Source: JBECKQ01 sp040235375 (GTDB lineage Bacteria; Planctomycetota; Phycisphaerae; UBA1845). From it: a DNA stretch of 8,105 bases. The position numbers and the translations under genes were made by a program. Below, one piece after another: positions 1 to 5,631 of the stretch (the first letter of the stretch is position 1; every line of letters starts with the position of its first letter). The stretch spans positions 1-8,105 of the forward strand of contig JBECKQ010000344.1 of NCBI GenBank assembly GCA_040235375.1, given 5' to 3'. The notes below the pieces were generated by a model. That model was not told where the DNA came from. It searched no databases and was given only the letters and a program-made list of their open reading frames with translations.

Positions 1-1063
1 CCTGCCAGTCGGCGGTGGCCGGCTCGCGCGTGTGCAGGTTTTCGAGGAGTTCGGCCTTGGTGATCTTCGTGGGGCCCCAGCGGTATTGCTCACCGGGGGC
101 GATCTTGCAGTAATCGCAGCGGACGCCGCCGCGCAAGGGCAACGGCGGATCGCCCGGGCGAATGGCGGCGACGGACTGCGTCATTCCGCCGCAGGCGGCG
201 GAGTAGAACGCGCAGAAGATGCGGAGGCCGTCGTCGGTGTCGCAGGCGAGGACGACGCCGCGCGTGGCGTCGGTGGCGGCGGCGGCTCGCCGGCCGGTGC
301 GGTCGAAGCGCAGGCCGGCGTAGACCTGATCGCCCTCGGTAGCCTGCACGTCATAGCTCCAGTCGGCCCGCTGGCTCATCTGGTAGAGGGCGTAGGTGCG
401 GGCGGCGACAGACTGGGCTTTCAGCGATTCCTCCTTGAAGCCCGGCCAGCATTCGTGGGAAACGACCGTCGCCACGTAGGTCTCGATGTCCACGAGGTTG
501 ACGACGCGCAGCACGCCTTCTTCGGCGTAGATCACGAGCGTGCCGGCATATTGGGCGTCCGAATCGTTCGCGCCGGCAGTCCTGTCAAAGTGAATGGTGC
601 CGTGCGGATGCGTGCGGAGCTCGAGCGGGCCGGGGGCGAAGGATGTACCATCGATCGTGAGCGAAGCATCGATTCGAGACCACGCCAGGTCCGTACCGTT
701 GTGCACATTCGCCTGCAAAAGCGGGACAGGTTCGCTTTTGGGGTCTCCTGCCGTCCCCTCAGACGTGCCGGATGTTCTGGAAAACGTACCTGTCCCGTTT
801 TTGCGGAGTTCGTACGCGCCGTCGACGCGGACGCGGATGGCATCCACACCGTCGGCAAGAAGGACGCGGACGGGGCGGACGCTTACCGGAGGCTCGAGAT
901 CGACCTGGTTATCGCGGCAGCCGGCACCGGCGAAGAGGAGGACGAGGCCGGCCGCGGCGAGCAGCGGGGCCCGAGGCACGCCGCGGCAGGAGACCGGCGA
1001 ATCGGCGCGCGCGTCTGCCGGCCGGCCCGGAGCAGAGTGCGAATACGATTCGATCACCGGCAT
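1..1063 (-). CDS. SpoIID/LytB-family lipoprotein (3' end cut by left window edge)
   Basis: The frame is open from the ATG at 1061-1063 to the window edge, giving 354 residues with no stop, so the C-terminus is missing. The core matches the SpoIID/LytB domain: VNLVDIETYV at 188-197, VVSHE with E204 in the place of the family's catalytic glutamate, LKAQSVAARTYA at 214-225, DQVYAG at 245-250 and CGGMT at 291-295. SpoIID proteins are lytic transglycosylases that cut glycan strands of peptidoglycan. CGG and CDYC (316-319) form a cysteine cluster that could bind metal, as reported for some SpoIID proteins. A hydrophobic stretch ending FAGAGC (C49) suggests a lipoprotein, although the -3 residue is Gly instead of the usual Leu. 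The N-region before it is long; a GTG at 977-979 would give a neat 20-residue signal peptide but has no visible RBS. The gene starts 43 bases after the TPR/alpha-CTD gene, probably the same operon. Residues about 87-117 are encoded by a palindromic insertion. Confidence 0.85.
   Translation of the reverse strand, partial: MPVIESYSHSAPGRPADARADSPVSCRGVPRAPLLAAAGLVLLFAGAGCRDNQVDLEPPVSVRPVRVLLADGVDAIRVRVDGAYELRKNGTGTFSRTSGTSEGTAGDPKSEPVPLLQANVHNGTDLAWSRIDASLTIDGTSFAPGPLELRTHPHGTIHFDRTAGANDSDAQYAGTLVIYAEEGVLRVVNLVDIETYVATVVSHECWPGFKEESLKAQSVAARTYALYQMSQRADWSYDVQATEGDQVYAGLRFDRTGRRAAAATDATRGVVLACDTDDGLRIFCAFYSAACGGMTQSVAAIRPGDPPLPLRGGVRCDYCKIAPGEQYRWGPTKITKAELLENLHTREPATADWQ
715..804. repeat. 90-bp palindromic REP/MITE-like insertion inside the SpoIID-family gene
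   Basis: The outer arms 715-739 and 781-804 are inverted repeats of about 25 bases with 22 matches, two mismatches and one gap; both carry CGGGACAGGT read inward. A smaller GGGG/CCCC hairpin lies in the middle. The length is exactly 30 codons and stays in frame with the host gene, adding a Gly/Ser/Thr/Pro-rich segment between beta-rich parts of the protein. The GGGACAGGT-type ends remind me of REP-like elements moved by IS200-like (Y1/RAYT) transposases, but that link is from memory. No transposase is present in the window. Confidence 0.7.
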
Positions 1064-1106
1064 GCCATTCTCGGCGTGGACCGAGGGCGGCGCCGCGGCC
1101 TCATCG

Positions 1107-2093
1107 TCAGGCCTTGGACTCGCGCAGGGAAAGCCCCAGCTCGGAGAGGCGACGCTTGATTTCGTTCAGCGAGGTCTGGCCGAAGTTCTTGGTGCTGAGC
1201 AGCTCGGCCTCGGTCCGTTGGGTCAGCTCGCCGACGGTGCTCACACCGAGGCGCTGGAGGCACTTACGGCTGCGGACGGAAAGTTCAAGCTCCGCGACGC
1301 TGCGGTTCATCAGATTCGGATCGCCCGCGGAAACGAGCGGCTGGCCGAGGGGGCTGGAAGTGCGCTGCGGCGCGGGCGGCCCTTCCTCGAGGGCCTGGCC
1401 GAGGCGAAGGCCCTTCTGGTCGAGCATGGCCTTGACCTCGTTCAGCGAGGTTTCGCCAAAGTTCTTGCAGGCGAGGAGCCGCTCCTCCGTGACCCTCAGC
1501 AGGTCGCCGAGACGGTGGATGTTGTTCTGCTTGAGGCAGTTGCGGGTGCGGATGCTGAATTCGAACTCGCCAATGGGGATGTCGAGGATGGCGCCGTGCT
1601 TTTCGCGGGAGCGTTCGCGATCCTCGTCGTAGTACATGGTCAGCGAGCTTTCGAGGTCCTTGAGGTACATGCGGGCGCGAATGTTGTTCGGCATCTGCTC
1701 GACGACGCTCTCGACAAGGTCGTAGGCCTCCTCGTAACGGCCGCGATCCTCGTACAGCACGGCGAGATTCAGGAGGGCATTGACGTGGGCCGGGGGCTCC
1801 TGGATGCAGCGCTCGTAAAGGGCGAGGGCTTCGTCATCGTCGCCGTGCAGGTCGAGAATGTACGCGAGCCGGAACAACGTTTCGGTGTGATCAGGATCGC
1901 GCTCGAGAACCTGGCGATACTTGGCGGCGGCGGCCTGCCAGTCGTGCTGCTTTTCGAGCAGGTGTCCTTCGAGATAGAGCTTCTCGATCTGGAGCTCGTC
2001 GTCGTCCGAGCGAATGCCGGAAAGCCTGTCGGCGGCCTTGTCCAGCTCGTGCCCCGTGATCAGTTCGGAAACTTCCTCGAGAGCTTTGTTCAT
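1107..2093 (-). CDS. TPR protein with two tandem RNA polymerase alpha-CTD-like domains
   Basis: This 328-residue protein has an N-terminal helical TPR region (about 35-145, with clear units near 38-65 and 70-98) and then two copies of the RNA polymerase alpha C-terminal fold (about 172-232 and 263-323). The copies read EFSIRTRNCLK...KNFGETSLNEV and ELSVRSRKCLQ...KNFGQTSLNEI, close to the ELTVRSANCLK...NLGKKSLTEI core of E. coli RpoA. The UP-element-contacting arginine (E. coli R265) is kept as R182 and R274. The N268 equivalent is N185 in the first copy and K277 in the second, and the K298 equivalent is Thr in both. There is no alpha N-terminal domain, so it cannot be an RNA polymerase subunit; DNA or polymerase binding is inferred. 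An AGGAGG lies 12 bases upstream of the ATG, a long spacing. The SpoIID-family gene follows. I recall similar TPR-plus-alpha-CTD proteins in planctomycetes. Confidence 0.88.
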   Translation of the reverse strand: MNKALEEVSELITGHELDKAADRLSGIRSDDDELQIEKLYLEGHLLEKQHDWQAAAAKYRQVLERDPDHTETLFRLAYILDLHGDDDEALALYERCIQEPPAHVNALLNLAVLYEDRGRYEEAYDLVESVVEQMPNNIRARMYLKDLESSLTMYYDEDRERSREKHGAILDIPIGEFEFSIRTRNCLKQNNIHRLGDLLRVTEERLLACKNFGETSLNEVKAMLDQKGLRLGQALEEGPPAPQRTSSPLGQPLVSAGDPNLMNRSVAELELSVRSRKCLQRLGVSTVGELTQRTEAELLSTKNFGQTSLNEIKRRLSELGLSLRESKA

Positions 2094-2251
2094 GGTGTGC
2101 CGTGTCCTCCTGGCTTGCGGTCGATCAGCAGACGGACCCTGTCCGTCGACTTGCGCCGGAGAATAATCGAAGCCCGTTGATCAACTCGCGTGATCCATTC
2201 CTGGCTTACAGGATCTGTTGAAACCGCGCCGCCCAATTCAGCGCACCCTGT

Positions 2252-2279
2252 AGTGTAGCACCGGCGACGGGGGTTGCAA
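2252..2279 (-). promoter_or_regulatory. candidate sigma70-type promoter for the TPR/alpha-CTD gene
   Basis: Read on the minus strand, TTGCAA (2279-2274) and TACACT (2257-2252) are separated by 16 bases, each matching four of six consensus positions. Transcription would start near 2245 and give a leader of about 150 bases. It is the best hexamer pair I could find in this spacer, but such matches arise by chance. Confidence 0.3.
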
Positions 2280-2290
2280 GGTGAGGGGCA

Positions 2291-2342
2291 GGGGCATGGG
2301 CATCTTGCCCATGAATCACGGGGTGGAAGCCTGTGCCACCCC
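2291..2342. repeat. dispersed palindromic repeat, copy A
   Basis: Bases 2298-2339 match 5384-5425 (copy B) at 39 of 42 positions. The copy has a perfect 8-bp stem CATGGGCA/TGCCCATG with a TCT loop (2295-2313), then a 7-bp stem GGGGTGG/CCACCCC (2320-2342). Lying about 130 bases after the kinase stop, it could form RNA hairpins at the operon end, but there is no U-tract to make it a standard terminator. Confidence 0.75.
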
Positions 2343-2467
2343 GAGGGCAATGGCACACGCGGACGGCGGCTCAGTTCGCCACGGCCTGGCTGCGGTTCGG
2401 TACGCCAGACCGTGCCACCCAATCCGGTGATGGCCACAAAAAGAGGTGGCTCACGGAGAACTGGCTG

Positions 2468-3439
2468 CTACGAGGGAAAGAGGTTGGCGAGGAGGTCGGC
2501 GCCCTGGTCGGGCGGGCCGGTTTCCAGCGCGACGCAGCGGGCGTTCGTGACGATCTCGCCCAGGAGGCAGACGAGGCGGCCGCCATCGACCTGACGGTTG
2601 AAGGCGTTGGCGGCGAGGGAGAATGCGGCCTGGCTCCGGGGGACGGGCTGACTGGCACTCTGTGGCCGGCCGGTGTATCGCGGGAAGGCGATCAGCCTGA
2701 TCGGGACGGGGCCGGGCTCGACGTCGAGAGCGGCGGGCGGGACGTAACCCACGCGCCCCTTGAATGCCTTGACGTACGGGCGGCGCTGCCAGAGAGGCAG
2801 GCCCAGGCGGCGGACGATGTCGAACGATCCGGCCTTGATGCAGAGGGCCTTGGGAAACGCATGCAGCATGCGGGTGTCGGGATCGATCAGGGCGAACTCG
2901 TCGGACATGTAGCGCCAGCCGCGGGCGGCGAGCACAGCGGTGAGCGTGGATTTGCCGGAGCCCGATTCGCCGACGAGCACGACGCCCTGACCGTCGCGCG
3001 ACAGCGTGGCGGCGTGCAGTTGCAGGAACCGGCTGCACCGGGCGATCACGCGGTAGTTGATGCCCCATTCGAGATAAGGCAGGACCTCTTCGCGTCGCAG
3101 GGTGGTGAAAAGCTCATCGCCGTCGCCGGAGACTTCGTAGAGCGGGGCGCCGCAGGCGGTGCGGCCGGAGCGCCGTATGCTGATGCGGATCGCATCGTCG
3201 GCCGGGGGGCCGGTTTGACGCCAATCGGCATAGAGGTGGGCGAAGTCGACGGCCGGCTCGGGCCACTCGCTTTCGACGACGACCGTAACCGGGCCGATTC
3301 GGACGTGGGGGTTGTCCTGCATGTCACGCGGTGCGGCTGCCGAGCGGCGAGCTGCCGCCAGCGACCGCAGGCGCTGAACGAGCGACCAGCGAGGCAGCGG
3401 GATCGGTTCGACTGTCGCACCAAGGTCCGGCATGGTCAC
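2468..3439 (-). CDS. HprK-related kinase (HPr-rel-A type)
   Basis: This 323-residue protein carries a C-terminal HPr-kinase-like P-loop fold. Walker A is GESGSGKST (157-165), preceded by LHAATL with H142 in the place of the conserved HPrK histidine and followed by LAARGWRYMSDEFALID (170-186), which parallels the RGHRL..DD segment of HPr kinases. The N-terminal 130 residues are not recognisable as the normal HPrK domain. Such proteins pair with PqqD-like partners (HprK-related kinase A systems), and relatives phosphorylate the precursor in paeninodin-type lasso peptide clusters. The substrate here is unknown; serines in the neighbouring cysteine-rich peptide are candidates, which is inference. 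It starts at GTG 3437-3439, overlapping the PqqD gene's stop as GTGA; an in-frame ATG two codons later is possible. It is the last gene of the operon. Confidence 0.85.
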   Translation of the reverse strand: MTMPDLGATVEPIPLPRWSLVQRLRSLAAARRSAAAPRDMQDNPHVRIGPVTVVVESEWPEPAVDFAHLYADWRQTGPPADDAIRISIRRSGRTACGAPLYEVSGDGDELFTTLRREEVLPYLEWGINYRVIARCSRFLQLHAATLSRDGQGVVLVGESGSGKSTLTAVLAARGWRYMSDEFALIDPDTRMLHAFPKALCIKAGSFDIVRRLGLPLWQRRPYVKAFKGRVGYVPPAALDVEPGPVPIRLIAFPRYTGRPQSASQPVPRSQAAFSLAANAFNRQVDGGRLVCLLGEIVTNARCVALETGPPDQGADLLANLFPS

Positions 3440-3744
3440 CCGTTCACGGTCAGCAGGCCGGCACAGGCCAGCGTGGCGATCGTCTGCTCGACGTCTTCCA
3501 GTGATTGATCGAAGGAGACGGCATAGTCGGCGGTGAGGCGGGCGGCGAGATCGTGGGTGGCGGACCGGCCGTCGCAGGCGTTCCAGATGTCGAGGGCAGT
3601 TCGGTTCAGCCGATGGGTCTGGCCGGTATCGGGATCGAAGAGCAGAGCCTCGCCGTCGAGGACTTCACAGGCGATGCCGGGGCGGCGGTGGGGAGTCGTC
3701 ATCGCCAGATCGTGCGTCCAGTGATCGTGTCGCTGCCTGATCAT
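3436..3744 (-). CDS. PqqD-family peptide-binding protein (HPr-rel-A system type)
   Basis: The 102-residue product has the PqqD signature: a strand pair around EVLDGEALLFDPDTGQTHRLN (28-48), then TALDIWNACDGRSATHDLAA, a helical middle and a C-terminal DVEQTIATLACAGLL. PqqD-like proteins are winged-helix RiPP recognition elements that bind the leader of a precursor peptide and present it to modifying enzymes. The gene lies between the cysteine-rich precursor gene and the HprK-related kinase gene, fitting that role. The ATG at 3742-3744 has no clear Shine-Dalgarno sequence, and Met15 would leave a more typical PqqD length, so the true start is uncertain. Coupling through the tiny reading frame just upstream may explain the missing RBS. 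Confidence 0.87.
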   Translation of the reverse strand: MIRQRHDHWTHDLAMTTPHRRPGIACEVLDGEALLFDPDTGQTHRLNRTALDIWNACDGRSATHDLAARLTADYAVSFDQSLEDVEQTIATLACAGLLTVNG

Positions 3745-3767
3745 CGTTGTTTTGCCGTGGGGTTCAT
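3741..3767 (-). other. eight-codon reading frame bridging precursor and PqqD genes (possible coupling relay)
   Basis: The ATG at 3765-3767 overlaps the precursor gene's TGA as ATGA. The frame reads eight codons (MNPTAKQR), and its own TGA at 3741-3743 overlaps the PqqD gene's ATG, again as ATGA. It could pass terminating ribosomes from one gene to the next across what looks like a 19-base gap. The arrangement is seen directly; a function is inferred and could be chance. Confidence 0.3.
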
Positions 3768-4015
3768 AGACAGACGTTGGTATCGCAGTTGTTGCTGCAA
3801 CAGTCGGAGTTTATCCGGCAGGAGCCGCCGGGCGGCTTGCAGGAAGCCGAGTGGGGGCTGGCGACGGCCGGCCGGGCCGTGAGCGTCAGCACGATCGGCG
3901 TGATATAGATCGCCTTTCTGCCGACATCGGCCATGAAGGCGCGGCGGCCGGTGCCCGTGGGGGGTGCGGCGCTGCGCTGCGGTTCGATATTCGGCTCGTG
4001 CGCGTGGTCGTTCAT
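3764..4015 (-). CDS. precursor of a secreted six-cysteine knottin-like peptide with Tat-like leader
   Basis: This 83-residue protein has three parts. Residues 1-22 are polar. Residues 23-52 look like a Tat signal: GRRAFMADVGRKA, a mildly hydrophobic IYITPIVLTLTA, a basic residue near the end (ARPAVA) and an AxA cleavage site before S53. The mature part of about 31 residues has cysteines at 59, 66, 72, 73, 77 and 82, spaced C-X6-C-X5-CC-X3-C-X4-C. This is the inhibitor-cystine-knot framework of conotoxins and spider knottins (omega-conotoxins commonly have 6-6-0-3-4). The start overlaps the nucleotidyltransferase stop as ATGA. PqqD-like and HprK-like genes follow directly, so I infer that this is the substrate they act on. 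The core has one lysine (K60) and six serines. Its role (toxin, signal, inhibitor or structural peptide) cannot be told from sequence, and similarity to animal knottins is most likely convergent. Confidence 0.82.
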   Translation of the reverse strand: MNDHAHEPNIEPQRSAAPPTGTGRRAFMADVGRKAIYITPIVLTLTARPAVASPHSASCKPPGGSCRINSDCCSNNCDTNVCL

Positions 4016-5358
4016 GGCGTTTCCTGGGGCGCGTCGTGGTTCGCGTGGGTGTCGTCGTTGAGCCTACAGTCTTCGCTCGCCGAGCGGCGGCAGTCGCAGG
4101 CCTGGGGGCCGTAGTCGAGCGTGAGCTCCTCGCGGTTATCAATGACGCGCAGAGCGATCAGATTTCTGCCCGAGCGTCTGGTATTGGGCCGGCACGAGTG
4201 ACGCAGGCAGGCGAGCTTGCCGGCCGGTGCGAACGTGGCGATGCGTTCGCCAGCAGCGATCATCGTCGAGGCGAACACGCCCGGGGCGCCGTCGCTTCGG
4301 TCGCGCAGCTCGGTCTTGAACATCCGCGTCCAGAGGCGGGGGAAGCGGCGGAGCAGCGGGCCCAGCAGTCGCAGCACGTGTGCGGTCGCGAGCCAGCCAG
4401 CATGCCGGCCGTCGTACCATTCCGCCATGTGCCTGCGGTCGGGTACGAGCGTGGCGAGCAGATAGCGGGCAACGTACCACATGCCCGGCGTGCAGAGCGC
4501 GTCCACAATGACGTGGGCTGCCGGGTGGTCGGCGTCGCGCGGCGCCTGCCGGAGGGCGAGGCGGTCACGCCATCCGATGCGGGCGGATACCAGGCGGTCG
4601 ATCGCCTCGGGCGGTATGTGGTCGCCGGTAAGAACGCCGGCGGCATGCAGAGCATTCCGCAGCGGCAGCGTGACGCGCCACTCTCGTGCTTGCTGGCAGA
4701 GGTTCTGCCAATCAAGCAAGTGGCGATGCGCTTCGATCCAACGGCGAATGTCATCGAGCCATAGCTCTCTACCGTTGCCGTGGATCGCGGAGTGCACGGC
4801 CAGGTGAATCAGCATGTTCTCTCGAGACGGCACGAGAACGGTGGCGCGGCCGATGGGCACCGGTTGTGCCCCATCCCACAGCGACGATTCGGGTACGACC
4901 CGGCCGTAGCGGAGCGGGCGGAAGGGCCGTACGTGCAGGTCGATGCGCACGGGGATCGATCGCCTGCGGACGAGTTCGGTTTCGTAGTGGAAGCGCGGGA
5001 AGAAGCCGGCGTGAACGAGAGGCCGGCCGGGGCGGTAGCCGAGCTTCTCAAGGAGAATAATTGCGGCGTCGGCGTCCTGTTGGCGAATCAGCAGGTCGAG
5101 GTCGGACATCGGGCGTTGCGCGGGATGATCGAAGAGCGTGAGATGGAGGGCGGCGCCCTTCAGGGCCATGAGAGGCAGGCCGGCGATCTCGAACGCTGCG
5201 GCGATGCGCTCCAGTTGGCGGAGGAGGCAGAGATTGACGGTTGCGGTGCGGAGGTCTCGATCGGTGGTGGGCAGGGCGGCGCATGCGCGACGTGCGCGCG
5301 AGGCGGGCGTGTCGGTCGTGCTCGTTGGGGGAGCCGGCATGTCGGGCGCTTGCGGCAT
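4012..5358 (-). CDS. nucleotidyltransferase (NTP_transf_5-like) fused to a compact SET-like domain
   Basis: The product has 448 residues. The first 345 or so match uncharacterised nucleotidyltransferases of the MNT/NTP_transf_5 type: ALKGAALH (65-72), R82, then SDLDLL (85-90) with paired acids D86 and D88, and a third acid in RIDLHVRP (138-145). Further on is the usual HLAVHS...WLDDIRRWI helical part. Such enzymes accompany HprK-like kinases in some lasso peptide clusters. The last 90 residues look like a SET methyltransferase: GAPGVFA..MIAAGE (357-371), LRHSCRPN (385-392), ALRVIDNREELTLDYG (402-417) and a post-SET-like C-X-C-X7-C (421-431). The region between the first two SET motifs is only about 13 residues, so the SET-I insert is absent and activity is uncertain. 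A separate start at Met346 is possible but has no RBS. This is the first gene of the operon; its stop overlaps the precursor gene's start. Confidence 0.85.
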   Translation of the reverse strand: MPQAPDMPAPPTSTTDTPASRARRACAALPTTDRDLRTATVNLCLLRQLERIAAAFEIAGLPLMALKGAALHLTLFDHPAQRPMSDLDLLIRQQDADAAIILLEKLGYRPGRPLVHAGFFPRFHYETELVRRRSIPVRIDLHVRPFRPLRYGRVVPESSLWDGAQPVPIGRATVLVPSRENMLIHLAVHSAIHGNGRELWLDDIRRWIEAHRHLLDWQNLCQQAREWRVTLPLRNALHAAGVLTGDHIPPEAIDRLVSARIGWRDRLALRQAPRDADHPAAHVIVDALCTPGMWYVARYLLATLVPDRRHMAEWYDGRHAGWLATAHVLRLLGPLLRRFPRLWTRMFKTELRDRSDGAPGVFASTMIAAGERIATFAPAGKLACLRHSCRPNTRRSGRNLIALRVIDNREELTLDYGPQACDCRRSASEDCRLNDDTHANHDAPQETP

Positions 5359-5365
5359 GCGGAAG

Positions 5366-5371
5366 TCCCTT
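5366..5371 (-). promoter_or_regulatory. ribosome binding site of the nucleotidyltransferase gene
   Basis: AAGGGA on the minus strand lies 7 bases before the ATG at 5356-5358, which supports this start over Met7. The palindromic repeat begins only five bases further upstream, so a hairpin in the leader could affect access to this site. Confidence 0.55.
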
Positions 5372-5376
5372 CGCTC

Positions 5377-5426
5377 GTGGCACGGGCATCTTGCCCCTGA
5401 ATCACGGGCTGGAAGCCCGTGCCACT
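5377..5426. repeat. dispersed palindromic repeat, copy B
   Basis: The ends GTGGCACGGGC (5377-5387) and GCCCGTGCCAC (5415-5425) form a perfect 11-bp inverted repeat. Inside it can fold differently into GGGCA-TCT-TGCCC and CACGGGC-TGGAA-GCCCGTG hairpins. It matches copy A (2298-2339) at 39 of 42 positions. It lies in the leader of the four-gene operon. I recall repeats of this kind as common in planctomycete spacers. Confidence 0.8.
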
Positions 5427-5513
5427 GGGCGCGCAGTTTGCCTCAGATTGTGTTATCGGATGCTGGGCGTCGCGGGTTGACCGGGGTGGGCGGTCGGCGG
5501 TTGCCGGCAGCCA

Positions 5514-5591
5514 TCATACGCCGACCGAGTGCGAGGAGAAGATATTGAAAACCCAGAAAAAGAGGGCCGCGAGGATGTTCAGGACAAACAT
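5514..5591 (-). CDS. 25-residue hydrophobic small membrane peptide
   Basis: The frame ATG 5589-5591 to TGA 5514-5516 encodes an almost wholly hydrophobic segment rich in Phe, Leu, Ile and Trp (MFVLNILAALFFWVFNIF) followed by SSHSVGV, one likely transmembrane helix. An AGGGGA stands about five bases upstream of the ATG. The local sequence is clearly richer in A and T than its surroundings, as expected from Phe/Ile codons. It follows the STAS gene by 40 bases and may be co-transcribed. I do not recognise a family, and a chance frame cannot be excluded. Confidence 0.5.
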   Translation of the reverse strand: MFVLNILAALFFWVFNIFSSHSVGV

Positions 5592-5631
5592 AGGAGTCCC
5601 CTGCTGTCTTGGAGCCGGTGTCGCGTGAAAG

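Larger units (their letters stand above)
2094..2467. other. non-coding spacer with repeats between the kinase gene and the TPR/alpha-CTD gene
   Basis: This 374-base stretch has no convincing gene. It holds palindromic repeat copy A, the candidate promoter, and a fragment at 2403-2421 whose minus-strand reading contains TGGCACGGTC, a string seen again on the plus strand near 6905-6914. On the minus strand a frame is open from 2437 to a stop overlapping the TPR gene's ATG, but it runs through the repeats and promoter, lacks an RBS and has no family resemblance. Confidence 0.6.

Noticed and set aside
1161..1480. Direct DNA repeat around TTCAGCGAGGT...AAGTTCTT (near 1165 and 1441)
   Set aside because: It is explained by the two homologous alpha-CTD-like domains of the encoded protein, both reading NFG-x-TSLNE, and is not a separate element.
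594..2180. Long plus-strand open frames (528 residues here; others at 32-1159, 2333-3508, 3964-4764 and 4780-5400)
   Set aside because: They lie antisense to minus-strand genes with clear family motifs, have no family resemblance, and are expected from GC-rich codon use.
2295..2342. Rho-independent terminator after the kinase gene
   Set aside because: The hairpins are clear, but no U-tract follows in either direction, and the same structure at 5377 lies upstream of a gene, so it is better called a repeat.
2090..2437. Minus-strand open frame of 115 residues ending in an ATGA overlap with the TPR gene
   Set aside because: It runs through palindromic repeat copy A and the candidate promoter, has no RBS, and its translation shows only repeat-derived low-complexity sequence.
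2468..5358. Lasso peptide cluster
   Set aside because: The HprK-like, PqqD-like and nucleotidyltransferase genes fit, but no asparagine-synthetase-like cyclase or transglutaminase-like leader peptidase is present, and the precursor core is cysteine-rich without a lasso-type acidic ring residue pattern.
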